Assembly: GCA_022824395.1 (NCBI GenBank)
Contig: JAJDZX010000040.1
Coordinates: 62,001 to 126,000, forward strand
DNA from: Alphaproteobacteria bacterium
GTDB taxonomy: Bacteria; Pseudomonadota; Alphaproteobacteria; TMED109
Length of the DNA: 64,000 bases
Direction: 5' to 3'
Part shown: in pieces, positions 54,519 through 63,171 of the stretch
Layout of the letters: each line of letters opens with the position of its first letter
Numbering within the stretch: position 1 is the first letter of the stretch
Translations under genes and position numbers: made by a program
The notes under the pieces: model-generated
Database searches by the model: none
What the model was told of the DNA's origin: nothing
Seen by the model: only the letters and a program-made list of their open reading frames with translations

Positions 54519-55141
54519 TGGAGGCGTTCGTACGGCTGGAGGGGGTCGCTGCCGCCCTCCCCATGGCCAACGTCGACACCGACATGATCATCCCGAAGCA
54601 GTTCCTGAAGACGATCCGGCGCACCGGCCTGGGCCAGTACCTCTTCCACGAGCGCCGGCGCTCGGAAGATGGAGCGGAAATCGGCTCGTTCGTGCTCAAC
54701 CGCCCCCCCTGGCGGGATGCCGAGATCCTGATCGCGGGCACCAATTTCGGGTGTGGCTCGTCGCGCGAGCACGCTCCCTGGGCGCTCGCCGACTTTGGAA
54801 TCCGGTGCGTGGTGGCGCCTTCGTTCGCCGACATTTTCTTCAACAACAGCGCCAAGAACGGAATCCTTCTGATCGCCTTGCCGGAAGCTGATGTCGAGAC
54901 CCTGATGCAGGATGCCGGCGCGCCCGAGAGCGCCCGCATGACGGTCGATCTCCGAAACTGCACCATCACGCGGGCGAACGGCGAGGTCCTGGCCTTCACG
55001 ATCGATGATCACCGGCGGCACTGCCTGCTGAACGGGCTCGACGATATCGGTCTCACGCTCGAACGCACCGCGGCCATCGAGGCGTACGAGGCGCGGGCGG
55101 CCGATTCCCGGGCCTGGCTGGCTCCCGGAGCGCGGGCATGA
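54518..55141 (+). CDS. leuD: 3-isopropylmalate dehydratase small subunit
   Basis: Swivelling partner of LeuC, 207 aa. [26 protein letters not shown], the substrate-binding [15 protein letters not shown] and [13 protein letters not shown] are diagnostic. Coupled to leuC at one side and overlapping leuB by 4 bp (ATGA) at the other. Confidence 0.97.
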   Translation: MEAFVRLEGVAAALPMANVDTDMIIPKQFLKTIRRTGLGQYLFHERRRSEDGAEIGSFVLNRPPWRDAEILIAGTNFGCGSSREHAPWALADFGIRCVVAPSFADIFFNNSAKNGILLIALPEADVETLMQDAGAPESARMTVDLRNCTITRANGEVLAFTIDDHRRHCLLNGLDDIGLTLERTAAIEAYEARAADSRAWLAPGARA

Positions 55142-56250
55142 CCAGCAACCGGCGCGTCGTCCTCCTTGCCGGAGACGGGATTGGACCGGAAGTGGCGGGC
55201 GAGGCCCTGCGCGTGGTGGACTGGCTCGACCGGCGCCGGTCGGTCGGTTTCGACCTTTCGGAGGCACAGGTCGGCGGAGCCGCCTATGACGCCACCGGCC
55301 ATCCCCTGCCGGACTCGACGCTCGAGGCCGCCCGGGCGGCAGACGCCGTGCTGCTCGGGGCCGTCGGCGGCCCGCGGTGGGACTCGCTGGATTTCTCCCT
55401 CCGGCCGGAACGGGCCATCCTGGGTCTTCGAAAGAGCCTGGACCTATTTGCCAACCTGCGGCCGGCCAAGGTGTTCGACGCGCTGAGCGATGCCTCCAGC
55501 CTGAAAGCCGACGTCCTGCGCGGCCTCGATCTCATGATCATCCGCGAGCTCACCGGCGGCATCTACTTCGGGGAACCGCGCGGCGTCGAAACGCTCCCGG
55601 ACGGGACCCGGCGCGGGGTCAACACCGAGGTCTACACCACGCCGGAAATCCGGCGGGTGGGCGCGGTTGCCTTCGAGCTCGCAAGGGAGCGTCAAGGCAA
55701 GGTCCATTCGGTCGAGAAAGCCAACGTGATGGAATCGGGCGGTCTCTGGCGCGAAGAGATCCAGACGCTCCGGGACGCGGACTACGCGGACGTCGACCTC
55801 CACCACATGTACGCCGACAACTGCGCCATGCAGCTGGTCCGTGATCCACACCAGTTCGATGTCGTCGTCACCAGCAACCTGTTCGGTGACCTGCTCTCGG
55901 ACATCTCGGCCCAGCTTACGGGCTCGCTCGGCATGCTTCCGTCCGCCTCGCTCGGCGCACCGGGACCGGGCGGCACCCGGGCGGCCCTGTACGAGCCGGT
56001 CCACGGCAGCGCGCCGGACATCGCCGGCGAGGGCAAGGCCAATCCCATCGCCATGGTGCTCTCGCTCGCCATGCTCCTCCGGCATTCGCTGGACCAGGAC
56101 GAGGACGCCGAATTGATCGAGCAGGCTGTCGGCAACGTCCTCGACCGCGGACTGCGGACGGCGGACATACTCCAGCCGGGTTTCACCGCCGTGTCCACCG
56201 AGGACATGGGCCGCGCCATCTGCGCTGAACTCGACCGGCTGGCCGCGTGA
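55138..56250 (+). CDS. leuB: 3-isopropylmalate dehydrogenase
   Basis: NAD-dependent oxidative decarboxylase of leucine synthesis; 370 aa. [19 protein letters not shown], the substrate loop [68 protein letters not shown] and [21 protein letters not shown] are all present. The ELTGGIYFG segment separates it from isocitrate and tartrate dehydrogenases. Confidence 0.98.
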   Translation: MTSNRRVVLLAGDGIGPEVAGEALRVVDWLDRRRSVGFDLSEAQVGGAAYDATGHPLPDSTLEAARAADAVLLGAVGGPRWDSLDFSLRPERAILGLRKSLDLFANLRPAKVFDALSDASSLKADVLRGLDLMIIRELTGGIYFGEPRGVETLPDGTRRGVNTEVYTTPEIRRVGAVAFELARERQGKVHSVEKANVMESGGLWREEIQTLRDADYADVDLHHMYADNCAMQLVRDPHQFDVVVTSNLFGDLLSDISAQLTGSLGMLPSASLGAPGPGGTRAALYEPVHGSAPDIAGEGKANPIAMVLSLAMLLRHSLDQDEDAELIEQAVGNVLDRGLRTADILQPGFTAVSTEDMGRAICAELDRLAA

Positions 56251-56278
56251 ACCGGAATCGGATGCGGGACGCGGGCCG

Positions 56279-57298
56279 ATGAGCGTCCGGGTTGCCGTGG
56301 TGGGGGCGACCGGCGCGATCGGTCGGCGGATGCTGCACACGCTGGACGCCCGGAGCTTTCCGGCTTCGTCGGTCGTCGCGCTGGCGTCGTCACGCTCGCA
56401 CGGCCGCGAAGTGTCGTACGGCGAAGGGCGTGCGCTGAAGGTTCAGAAGCTCGCGGACTTCGACTTCGCCGAAACCGATCTCGCCCTGTTTTCAGCCGGC
56501 GGAAGCATCTCCGCCGAACACGCGCCGCGGGCCGCGGCAGCCGGCACCATCGTGGTGGACAACTCCTCCTATTTCCGCATGGACGAGGACGTCCCGCTCG
56601 TGGTTCCGGAAGTCAACGCGGATGCGTTGCGGCAGGTGGGGCATCGGAACATTGTCGCCAACCCCAATTGCTCGACGATACAGCTGGTGGTGGCACTGAA
56701 GCCCCTGCACGACATCGTCCCCATCCGACGCGTGGTGGTCTCGACGTACCAGTCGGTCTCGGGAGCCGGCCTCGGGGCAATGGAAGAGCTCGAAGCCCAG
56801 GTACGAGGGGAACTGTTCAACGAACAGGCGGCGATCGAACGACTGCCCCGGCGCATTGCCTTCAACGTGGTCCCGCACATCGACGTGTTCGAGGATGACG
56901 GATCGACGCGCGAGGAATGGAAAATGGTGCATGAGACTCGCAAGATCCTCGACCCGGACATCGCACTCGCCGCAACCTGCGTGCGGGTGCCGGTGTTCAT
57001 CGGCCACGCGGAGGCGGTGAACGTCGAGTTCGCAGGGCCGGTGTCGCCCGCCGACGCGACGGCGGCGCTCATGTCTGCCCCGGGTGTTGAAGTCGTGGAT
57101 GCGGACGACATGCAGATGTACGCGACCCCCATCGACTGCGTTCACGAAGATCCCGTGTTCGTGTCGCGGATCCGCACCGATCCGACGGTGGATCACGGCC
57201 TGCAGTTTTGGACCGTCGCGGACAATGTCGGCAAGGGCGCGGCCCTCAATGCGGTGCAGATTGCCGAGCATCTGGTGCGGAGCCGCTTGCTCCACTGA
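56279..57298 (+). CDS. asd: Aspartate-semialdehyde dehydrogenase
   Basis: Second step of lysine, threonine, methionine and diaminopimelate synthesis; 339 aa. Coenzyme motif VVGATGAIGRRML, the acyl-enzyme Cys in NPNCSTIQLVVALKPLHD, the STYQSVSGAGLGAMEEL active-site loop and the His region in VRVPVFIGHAEAVNVEF. It lies 28 bp after leuB and is probably in the same transcript. Confidence 0.97.
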   Translation: MSVRVAVVGATGAIGRRMLHTLDARSFPASSVVALASSRSHGREVSYGEGRALKVQKLADFDFAETDLALFSAGGSISAEHAPRAAAAGTIVVDNSSYFRMDEDVPLVVPEVNADALRQVGHRNIVANPNCSTIQLVVALKPLHDIVPIRRVVVSTYQSVSGAGLGAMEELEAQVRGELFNEQAAIERLPRRIAFNVVPHIDVFEDDGSTREEWKMVHETRKILDPDIALAATCVRVPVFIGHAEAVNVEFAGPVSPADATAALMSAPGVEVVDADDMQMYATPIDCVHEDPVFVSRIRTDPTVDHGLQFWTVADNVGKGAALNAVQIAEHLVRSRLLH

Positions 57299-57808
57299 CC
57301 AGCCCGCCCGCCGTCCGCACGCGGCAAGCGATTGAAACCGACCGTTGACGACGCCCGCGACTTCCTCTCGACGTCGCGCAGGCCCGAGTCTGGTCGAGCG
57401 CCTTTCCCTCGACACCGTTAGCCAACAACAACGACGCCAGTAAGCGAAGGGTCGGCGTCGCCTCGAATGAAACCCGCTGCGAGCGAACGAAATCTGAAGA
57501 TTCGTCGTCGACTTGATCGTCGAAACTGGAGCGCCGCGCATCCCGTCGAAGCGCGAGCCGGACGTGGAACGTTGCAATGTGGCTGCCATGAACGCCTGCC
57601 GCAGAAATCTGAGATCCCGCGCAAGGAGTGCTTGCTACCAATCCCAGGCCCTGCCAACTATGCTATTTGTCGGTGTTCTTCCGAAGTAAAGAGAAGGTGG
57701 CGCTCCAGGTACGAGTGCTGCTTCAATCTCATGACCCCACTGCCGGTCTTCGTACCGCACACTGTTGCCTTGGTTCTCTGACGCTGGGGAATTGACGAGG
57801 AAACCTCC
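57299..57808. other. Long intergenic leader before the MpaB-family gene
   Basis: A 510-bp stretch less GC-rich than its neighbours, especially 57600-57780. It holds no credible gene: a 104-codon open frame at 57467-57781 lacks a ribosome site and shows no protein-like pattern. It probably contains the asd transcript end and the promoter for the MpaB-RND pair. Imperfect CGTCGA-rich repeats occur near 57500-57525. Confidence 0.45.
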
Positions 57809-58987
57809 ATGCGCGATCTGGACCAGCCAGGCAGGGAGCTCCAGATTCCAGCGGCATACGTGGAAGGATACGGGAAGGCTCGCTCCGTTAACGAGTCGCT
57901 GGCGACTACCTACGTTCAACACACGACGATCGGCGATCCCGTCCTTGATCCAATCATGGACGAATTGGCGGACCTGCAGACCGACAACCTGCACAAGTTC
58001 GTGGAAGCCGGCATCATGCAAAGTGAATCCCTGCGTGAAGCGCCGGAAGCGCTACGCCATTTCTTCGACAATCTGGGCACGCCTCCCTGGCTGGACTTCG
58101 AAGCGTTCCGACCTGGCATCAGCGCGTTTCACGCGAACACCCAGCACATCCTCCTGGCATTCATCTGCGGCGTGCTGGTAGAAGGATTCGCCACCCTGAT
58201 CAGCAAGTCGTTCGCCATTACTGGACGGGTCGTGCACACGCACCGACGGCTAAAGCAGAACAACCGGCAGCTTGTCGAGATATTTTTCCCCGGGGGCCTG
58301 CATCGGGACGGCGACGGGTTCCGACTCTCCATTCGCATCCGTTTCGTCCATGCCCGCGTCCGGCAATTGCTGAAAGGATCGGAGTACTGGGACACGGCCA
58401 CCTGGGGGACGCCGGTCAGCGCCGCCCACCTCGGCTATGCCATCGCAGTGTTTTCCATGCGCCTCCTGCAGTACTCATCGCTGGTTGGCGCCAGGTACAG
58501 CCAAGAAGCCCAGGACAGCATTCTCGATGTCTGGCGGTACGCCGGCCACGTGATGGGCATTCCGGAGAGTATCCTCTATGCCAACGGGCAGGCGGCTCAC
58601 GAGGTCTACCAGGTCGGTCGCATGTGCGAGCCGCCGCCGGACGAGGACAGCGCATTGATGGCCAACGCGCTGATCAACTCCGCCCCGTTGATTGCGGGAA
58701 TCACCGACCCGAAGGAACGACGCTCACTGACCGGCCTGGCCTTTCGCCTTTCGCGCGCTCTCATCGGCAAGGAGCTGGCGGAGGGCTTGCGGTTTCCGAA
58801 AGGGGCCAATTTCGGAACGCTGTTCTTCTACCGTCTCGACCAGCGCGTACGGGCGCTGATGAAGGCGGCGCAGATCGCTCGATCGGAGAATTTCTCCTTG
58901 CTTCTCCAGATTTCGGCATTTGACGACTCCGGGATGAGTTACCGACTGCCGGACCACGTGAAGCACACCCAGTCCAGCGAGTGGTAA
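57809..58987 (+). CDS. Oxygenase MpaB-family (DUF2236) protein
   Basis: A 392-aa protein of the ER-bound oxygenase mpaB/B'/rubber oxygenase Lcp (DUF2236) family, whose known members are heme b oxygenases acting on hydrophobic chains. The heme-ligand region is recognisable as FRLSIRIRFVHARVRQLL. AHLGYAIAVFSMRLLQYSSLVGARYS and IPESILYANGQAAHEVYQVGR are further helical segments. No signal peptide is seen, but there is one long hydrophobic stretch (ILLAFICGVLVEGFATLI). GAGGAAA precedes ATG 57809. It is followed by an RND transporter after a hairpin. Substrate unknown, presumably a lipid or terpenoid. Confidence 0.85.
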   Translation: MRDLDQPGRELQIPAAYVEGYGKARSVNESLATTYVQHTTIGDPVLDPIMDELADLQTDNLHKFVEAGIMQSESLREAPEALRHFFDNLGTPPWLDFEAFRPGISAFHANTQHILLAFICGVLVEGFATLISKSFAITGRVVHTHRRLKQNNRQLVEIFFPGGLHRDGDGFRLSIRIRFVHARVRQLLKGSEYWDTATWGTPVSAAHLGYAIAVFSMRLLQYSSLVGARYSQEAQDSILDVWRYAGHVMGIPESILYANGQAAHEVYQVGRMCEPPPDEDSALMANALINSAPLIAGITDPKERRSLTGLAFRLSRALIGKELAEGLRFPKGANFGTLFFYRLDQRVRALMKAAQIARSENFSLLLQISAFDDSGMSYRLPDHVKHTQSSEW

Positions 58988-59019
58988 GCCGGGCCGTGAC
59001 GGTCATGCATCAGCCCTCC

Positions 59020-59062
59020 ACCAGTGTGACGAGCACCATGCTGCATCATTTGTCACGCTGGT
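59020..59062 (+). promoter_or_regulatory. Intercistronic hairpin between MpaB-family and RND genes
   Basis: ACCAGTGTGAC at 59020-59030 pairs with GTCACGCTGGT at 59052-59062: 11 base pairs with one G-U in RNA and a 21-nt loop. In DNA the same arms could be a regulator site. No T-run follows, so differential expression rather than termination is suggested. Confidence 0.5.
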
Positions 59063-59154
59063 CGATGGGCGTCTGCTGAACCGGTGCGGGCAGCATCGCC
59101 ATTCGGACGCATCACCGGGGATGCAACCTCTCTGCCTCCAGGACGGCAACCACC

Positions 59155-61488
59155 ATGATCAATCGTGCTCAACTCGACCAATACATTGACTTTGTTCTGC
59201 GCCGTCGCTGGCTGATAGTTGCCATCGTCGGGCTGGTGATGGTCGCGGTATCGGCGGGAGCGGCCTTCATCCGCATCTCCAACGACTACCGCATCATGTT
59301 TCGCGAGAATGATCCGCAGCTTGCGACCCTGGACGCACTGGAGACCACTTTTTCGGAGTCGCGCGCCGTCCTGGTCGCGCTGGCTCCGCAAGAGGGCTCC
59401 ATCTTTACCCGGGAAAGCCTCGCGGCGCTGGAAGAAATGACCGAAACGGCTTGGCAGGTACCGTACTCCAGCCGGGTCAATTCGCTTACCAATTACTCGC
59501 ACAGCGAGGCATTCGAAGACGACCTGATCGTCGAGCCACTGGTCGAGGACGCCGCGTCGCTGAGCGATGCGGACCTGGCTCGAGTGGAAGCGATCGCGCT
59601 CAACGAGATCGAACTCGCCGGCCGCCTCGTATCGCTCGATGGACGGGTCGGGGGGCTGGCGATCAACTTCGCCTTGCCGGAAAACGAAGATGCCGCGGTC
59701 GTCGAAATCACCGACTACCTGAGCGGCGTTCTGGATGAGGCGCGCGCGAGCCATCCGGACATCGCCTACTACATGACCGGCGACGTGGTCATGAGCCGAA
59801 CCTTCGCCGACGCCACGAAGGATGACCTCGAGATCCTGGGTCCCATCGTGTTCCTGATCATCGTGGCAGCCGCCGCCCTTCTGCTCCGATCGGTCTACGG
59901 CACGGTCGCAGTCGCGGTGGTGCTCATGTTCATTGTCAATACCACGATGGGCTTTGCCGGCTGGATGGGAACGGTGTTCAGCCCCGCGAACGCCGGCGTG
60001 CCGATCATCGTCATGACGGTGGCGATCGCGCATTCGGTCCACATCGTGACTGCCACCCTGTACCGGATGAGCCACGGGATGGAGAAGAACACGGCGATAG
60101 CGGAAGCGTTTCGCGCCAACCTCTATCCGGTGTTCCTGACGTCGCTGACGACGATCGTCGGATTTCTCAGTCTGAACGCATCCGATTCTCCCCCCTTCCA
60201 CGTCCTGGGCAACTTCGTCGCGTTCGGCGTCCTGATCGCCTTCGTCTATTCGGTATCCCTGCTGCCGGCCATTCTCTCGATCCTGCCCCTGCGCGCACCT
60301 CCGGTCCGCTCCGAGAGAACCCCATTCTTCGATCGCCTGTCCGCCATCGTAACCCGCCACCCCACCGCTCTGCTGTGCCTCATGGTCCTCCTGGTCGCCT
60401 CCCTGGTCGCGGGCGTGCCCCGGAACGTGCTCACGGACAACTGGCCCGAATACTTTGACGAGCGCTACGAATTCCGGCGCGACACCGATTTCATTCTCGC
60501 CAACTTGAACGGCCTGTACAAATTGGAGTACTCGCTGGAATCCGGAGTGCAGGGGGGAATCACCGAACCGGAGTACCTGCAGGCCGTAGACGCCTTCGCA
60601 GAGTGGTACCGGGATCAGCCGGACGTGACCCACGTCCAAGCCTTCTCGGACATCATGCAGCGCCTCAACAAGAACATGCACGGCGACGATCCGGCGTTCT
60701 ACCGTCTGCCGGACGACCCGGAACTCGCCGCCCAGTACCTTCTGCTGTACGAGCTGTCGCTGCCGTTCGGGGCAGACTTGAACGATCGCATCGACGTCGG
60801 GAAGTCCGCGACCCGTCTCACGGTCACGGTCCGGGGCGTCTCCTCGCAGGCCCTCCGCGAACTGGACGCGCGAGCACAGGAATGGCTGCAGACCAATACC
60901 CCCGGCCTCGCTACCGAAGCGACGGGTTTCAGCATCGTCTTTTCGCACCTGTTCCAGCGCAACATCTACAGCATGTTGCGCGCAACGATCATCGCAATGG
61001 GCCTGATATCGTTGCTCCTGATCGTGATCTTCAGAAGCGTCCGGCTGGGCGTCATCAGCCTGATACCGAACTTCATTCCCGCGATCATGACGTTCGGTCT
61101 GTGGGGATATCTGGTGGGCCAGGTCGGATTGGCCGGATCGATCATGACCGCGATCGCGTTCGGAATCGTCGTGGACGACACGATCCATTTCCTGACCAAG
61201 TACCGGCGGGAGCGGCAAGCGGGACAAACGAGTACCGAAGCCGTGCGGGCAACCTTCCGGACCATCGGCAAGGCGCTCTGGACCACGACGGCAGTCCTGT
61301 CGGCGGGCTTCCTGGTGTTTGCCACGTCCGGATTCGAGGTGAGCTGGACGCTGGGCATCATGGTCACCATGACCATCATGTTTGCCCTGCTCACGGATTT
61401 CCTGCTGCTTCCCGCTCTTCTGCTCGTGCTTGATCGGAAGAAGTCAGGAAGCGCCGCGAGCACGGAATCGCCGGCTCCGCCGGCTTGA
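59155..61488 (+). CDS. RND-superfamily (MMPL-type) transporter
   Basis: A 777-aa inner-membrane transporter with twelve helices in two halves, each with one helix, a large periplasmic loop (about 40-215 and 440-590), then five helices. The size and layout match the MMPL/hopanoid-exporter branch rather than AcrB. Proton-relay-like segments are MTVAIAHSVHIVTATLYRM in the first half and TAIAFGIVVDDTIHFLTKYRRE in the second, with the Asp pair expected for proton coupling. No membrane-fusion or outer-membrane partner is adjacent. Paired with the MpaB-family enzyme 167 bp upstream, so lipid-like cargo is plausible. Confidence 0.9.
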   Translation: MINRAQLDQYIDFVLRRRWLIVAIVGLVMVAVSAGAAFIRISNDYRIMFRENDPQLATLDALETTFSESRAVLVALAPQEGSIFTRESLAALEEMTETAWQVPYSSRVNSLTNYSHSEAFEDDLIVEPLVEDAASLSDADLARVEAIALNEIELAGRLVSLDGRVGGLAINFALPENEDAAVVEITDYLSGVLDEARASHPDIAYYMTGDVVMSRTFADATKDDLEILGPIVFLIIVAAAALLLRSVYGTVAVAVVLMFIVNTTMGFAGWMGTVFSPANAGVPIIVMTVAIAHSVHIVTATLYRMSHGMEKNTAIAEAFRANLYPVFLTSLTTIVGFLSLNASDSPPFHVLGNFVAFGVLIAFVYSVSLLPAILSILPLRAPPVRSERTPFFDRLSAIVTRHPTALLCLMVLLVASLVAGVPRNVLTDNWPEYFDERYEFRRDTDFILANLNGLYKLEYSLESGVQGGITEPEYLQAVDAFAEWYRDQPDVTHVQAFSDIMQRLNKNMHGDDPAFYRLPDDPELAAQYLLLYELSLPFGADLNDRIDVGKSATRLTVTVRGVSSQALRELDARAQEWLQTNTPGLATEATGFSIVFSHLFQRNIYSMLRATIIAMGLISLLLIVIFRSVRLGVISLIPNFIPAIMTFGLWGYLVGQVGLAGSIMTAIAFGIVVDDTIHFLTKYRRERQAGQTSTEAVRATFRTIGKALWTTTAVLSAGFLVFATSGFEVSWTLGIMVTMTIMFALLTDFLLLPALLLVLDRKKSGSAASTESPAPPA

Positions 61489-61789
61489 CCTCACAGGCTC
61501 GGGAAACAGCCTGCGCCGATCCACCCGTCCGGTCGCGGCAGCGCTGACGTGAGCCCGCCGCGGCATGGCGAAAGGCGGGCAGCGTACCCGGCAGTCGTTC
61601 CCTGCCGGCGGCGGCGGCCGGGCAGGCTGGCTTTCCTGCGCCACGGCTGGGGACACGACCCTTGACCCGCCACCGGCATCGCTGCGGACGCCGGTCAAGC
61701 CCCGTGACACGGCCGTCCAACCGGGACACGGGGAAGAACGACCGACAGGACCCCGCGACCACCGGCAGGCGCGGTGTCGCGCTTCCGCG
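61489..61789. other. Convergent intergenic region after the RND gene
   Basis: A 301-bp gap between two stops. It contains two hairpins (listed next) and otherwise nothing I can support; open frames crossing it are chance. Confidence 0.5.
61553..61626. terminator. Two GC hairpins between convergent RND and gmaS-like genes
   Basis: Hairpin one: GCCCGCC (61553-61559) with GGCGGGC (61574-61580). Hairpin two: CCTGCC-GG (61601-61608) with CC-GGGCAGG (61618-61626, one bulged base), followed by CTGGCTTTCC. Placed to end transcription of one or both convergent genes. Confidence 0.45.
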
Positions 61790-63103
61790 TCAGCAGTCGA
61801 GCGTGTGTTCGAATTCCCAGCGGGAGAGCGTCGTGGCGTAGCTTCGCCACTCTTCGCTCTTGAGCTTCACGTAACTCTCGACGAATTCGGCCCCCAGCGC
61901 CGCCCGTGCAACCCGGCTCTTATCAAACAGCCGCAATGCGTCGAGCAGATTGAGCGGCAGCCGGCGGAGGCGCCGCAACCGCGCTCCCTCGGCGTACATG
62001 TTGACGTCCAGGCGCTTGCCGGGCTCTCGCTGGTTCACGATCCCGTCGAGTCCGGCTGCCAGCACACCTGCCTGCAGCAGGTAGGGATTGGCCGATCCGT
62101 CCATGAGCCGGAGTTCGAAGCGACCGGGCTCGGGAATTCGCACCATGTGGGTGCGATTGTTCCCCGAATAGCTGATCGCGTTGGGCGACCAGGTTGCGCC
62201 CGACTGGGTCACGGGCGCGTCGATCCGCTTGTAACTGTTGACGGTGGGATTGAACAACGCACACATCGCATCGGCGGAATGAAGGATGCCGCCAAGGAAG
62301 CTGTAGGCGAGCGCCGAGAGACCGAGTTCGCCATCGTCGTCGTGGAAGAGGTTGGTCTTTCCGTCCGGGTCCCAGACGGAGACATGACAGTGGCAGCCGC
62401 TCCCGGTCAGGTGGGGGAACGGCTTGGGCATGAAGGTCGCGCGATAGCCGTGTTTCTCGGCGATCGACTTCACCATGTACTTGAAGAACGCGTGCCGGTC
62501 CGCGGTCGTCAGACAGTCCGCATATTCCCAGTTCATCTCGAACTGCCCGTTGGCGTCCTCGTGATCGTTCTGATAGGGGTTCCAGCCCAGCTCGATCATG
62601 GCGTCACAGATCTCGCTGATCACGTCGTACCGGCGCATCAGGGCGGTCTGGTCGTAGCAGGGTTTGGGCTGCACGTCGCGCGCATCGGAAATCACGTCGG
62701 ACTCCGACGCGAGGAGGAAGTACTCGCACTCGACCCCGGTCTTCATCCGGTAGCCCAGCTCCGCGGCACGGGCGACCTGGTTCCTGAGGACGGCGCGGGG
62801 CGACGCCTCGACCTCCTTGCCGTCCATCCACAGGTCCGCGGCAACCCAGCCGACCTCCCGGTTCCATGGCAGCTGGACGAGGCTTGCCGGGTCCGGGACC
62901 GCGAACATGTCGGGATCCGCGGGCGTCATGTCCAACCACGCGGCAAACCCGGCGAAGCCGGCACCGTCGACCTGCATGTCCCCGATCGCGTGCGCAGGCA
63001 CCAGCTTTGCCCGCAGCACGCCGAACAAATCGACGAAACTGACGAGGAAGTACCGGATTCCGTTTTCCTGTGCGGTCTTCGCCAGATCAATGGCCATGCT
63101 CAA
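61790..63103 (-). CDS. Type III glutamine synthetase-family ligase (GmaS / GlnT)
   Basis: ATP-dependent amide ligase, 437 aa. Metal and ATP sites: Glu pair in GVECEYFLLAS, NDHEDANGQFEMNWEYAD, GSGCHCHVSVWD, the glutamate-binding YSGNNRTHMVRIPEPGRFELRLMDGSANPYL. The family covers GlnT and gamma-glutamylmethylamide synthetase (GmaS), which joins methylamine to glutamate. Directly upstream, on the same strand and 68 bp away, is a glutamate-synthase-like FMN protein, the arrangement of mgsABC-gmaS in N-methylglutamate clusters (also written glxBCD-glnT). GmaS is my preferred reading but GlnT cannot be excluded. Confidence 0.88.
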   Translation of the reverse strand: MSMAIDLAKTAQENGIRYFLVSFVDLFGVLRAKLVPAHAIGDMQVDGAGFAGFAAWLDMTPADPDMFAVPDPASLVQLPWNREVGWVAADLWMDGKEVEASPRAVLRNQVARAAELGYRMKTGVECEYFLLASESDVISDARDVQPKPCYDQTALMRRYDVISEICDAMIELGWNPYQNDHEDANGQFEMNWEYADCLTTADRHAFFKYMVKSIAEKHGYRATFMPKPFPHLTGSGCHCHVSVWDPDGKTNLFHDDDGELGLSALAYSFLGGILHSADAMCALFNPTVNSYKRIDAPVTQSGATWSPNAISYSGNNRTHMVRIPEPGRFELRLMDGSANPYLLQAGVLAAGLDGIVNQREPGKRLDVNMYAEGARLRRLRRLPLNLLDALRLFDKSRVARAALGAEFVESYVKLKSEEWRSYATTLSRWEFEHTLDC

Positions 63104-63171
63104 CTCCTGTTATTTCTCGGCGGTTGCCCTGCAGCCATGCAGAGACGGTTTGCGCGGCCCCGAAGCTTCCA

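Noticed and set aside
57467-57781. 104-codon rightward open frame before the MpaB-family gene
   Set aside because: No ribosome site, basic Cys-rich composition without pattern, in an apparently non-coding leader.
59053-61227. 724-codon leftward open frame opposite the RND transporter
   Set aside because: The rightward frame has twelve helices and RND motifs; the leftward one is His/Asp/Arg-rich antisense.
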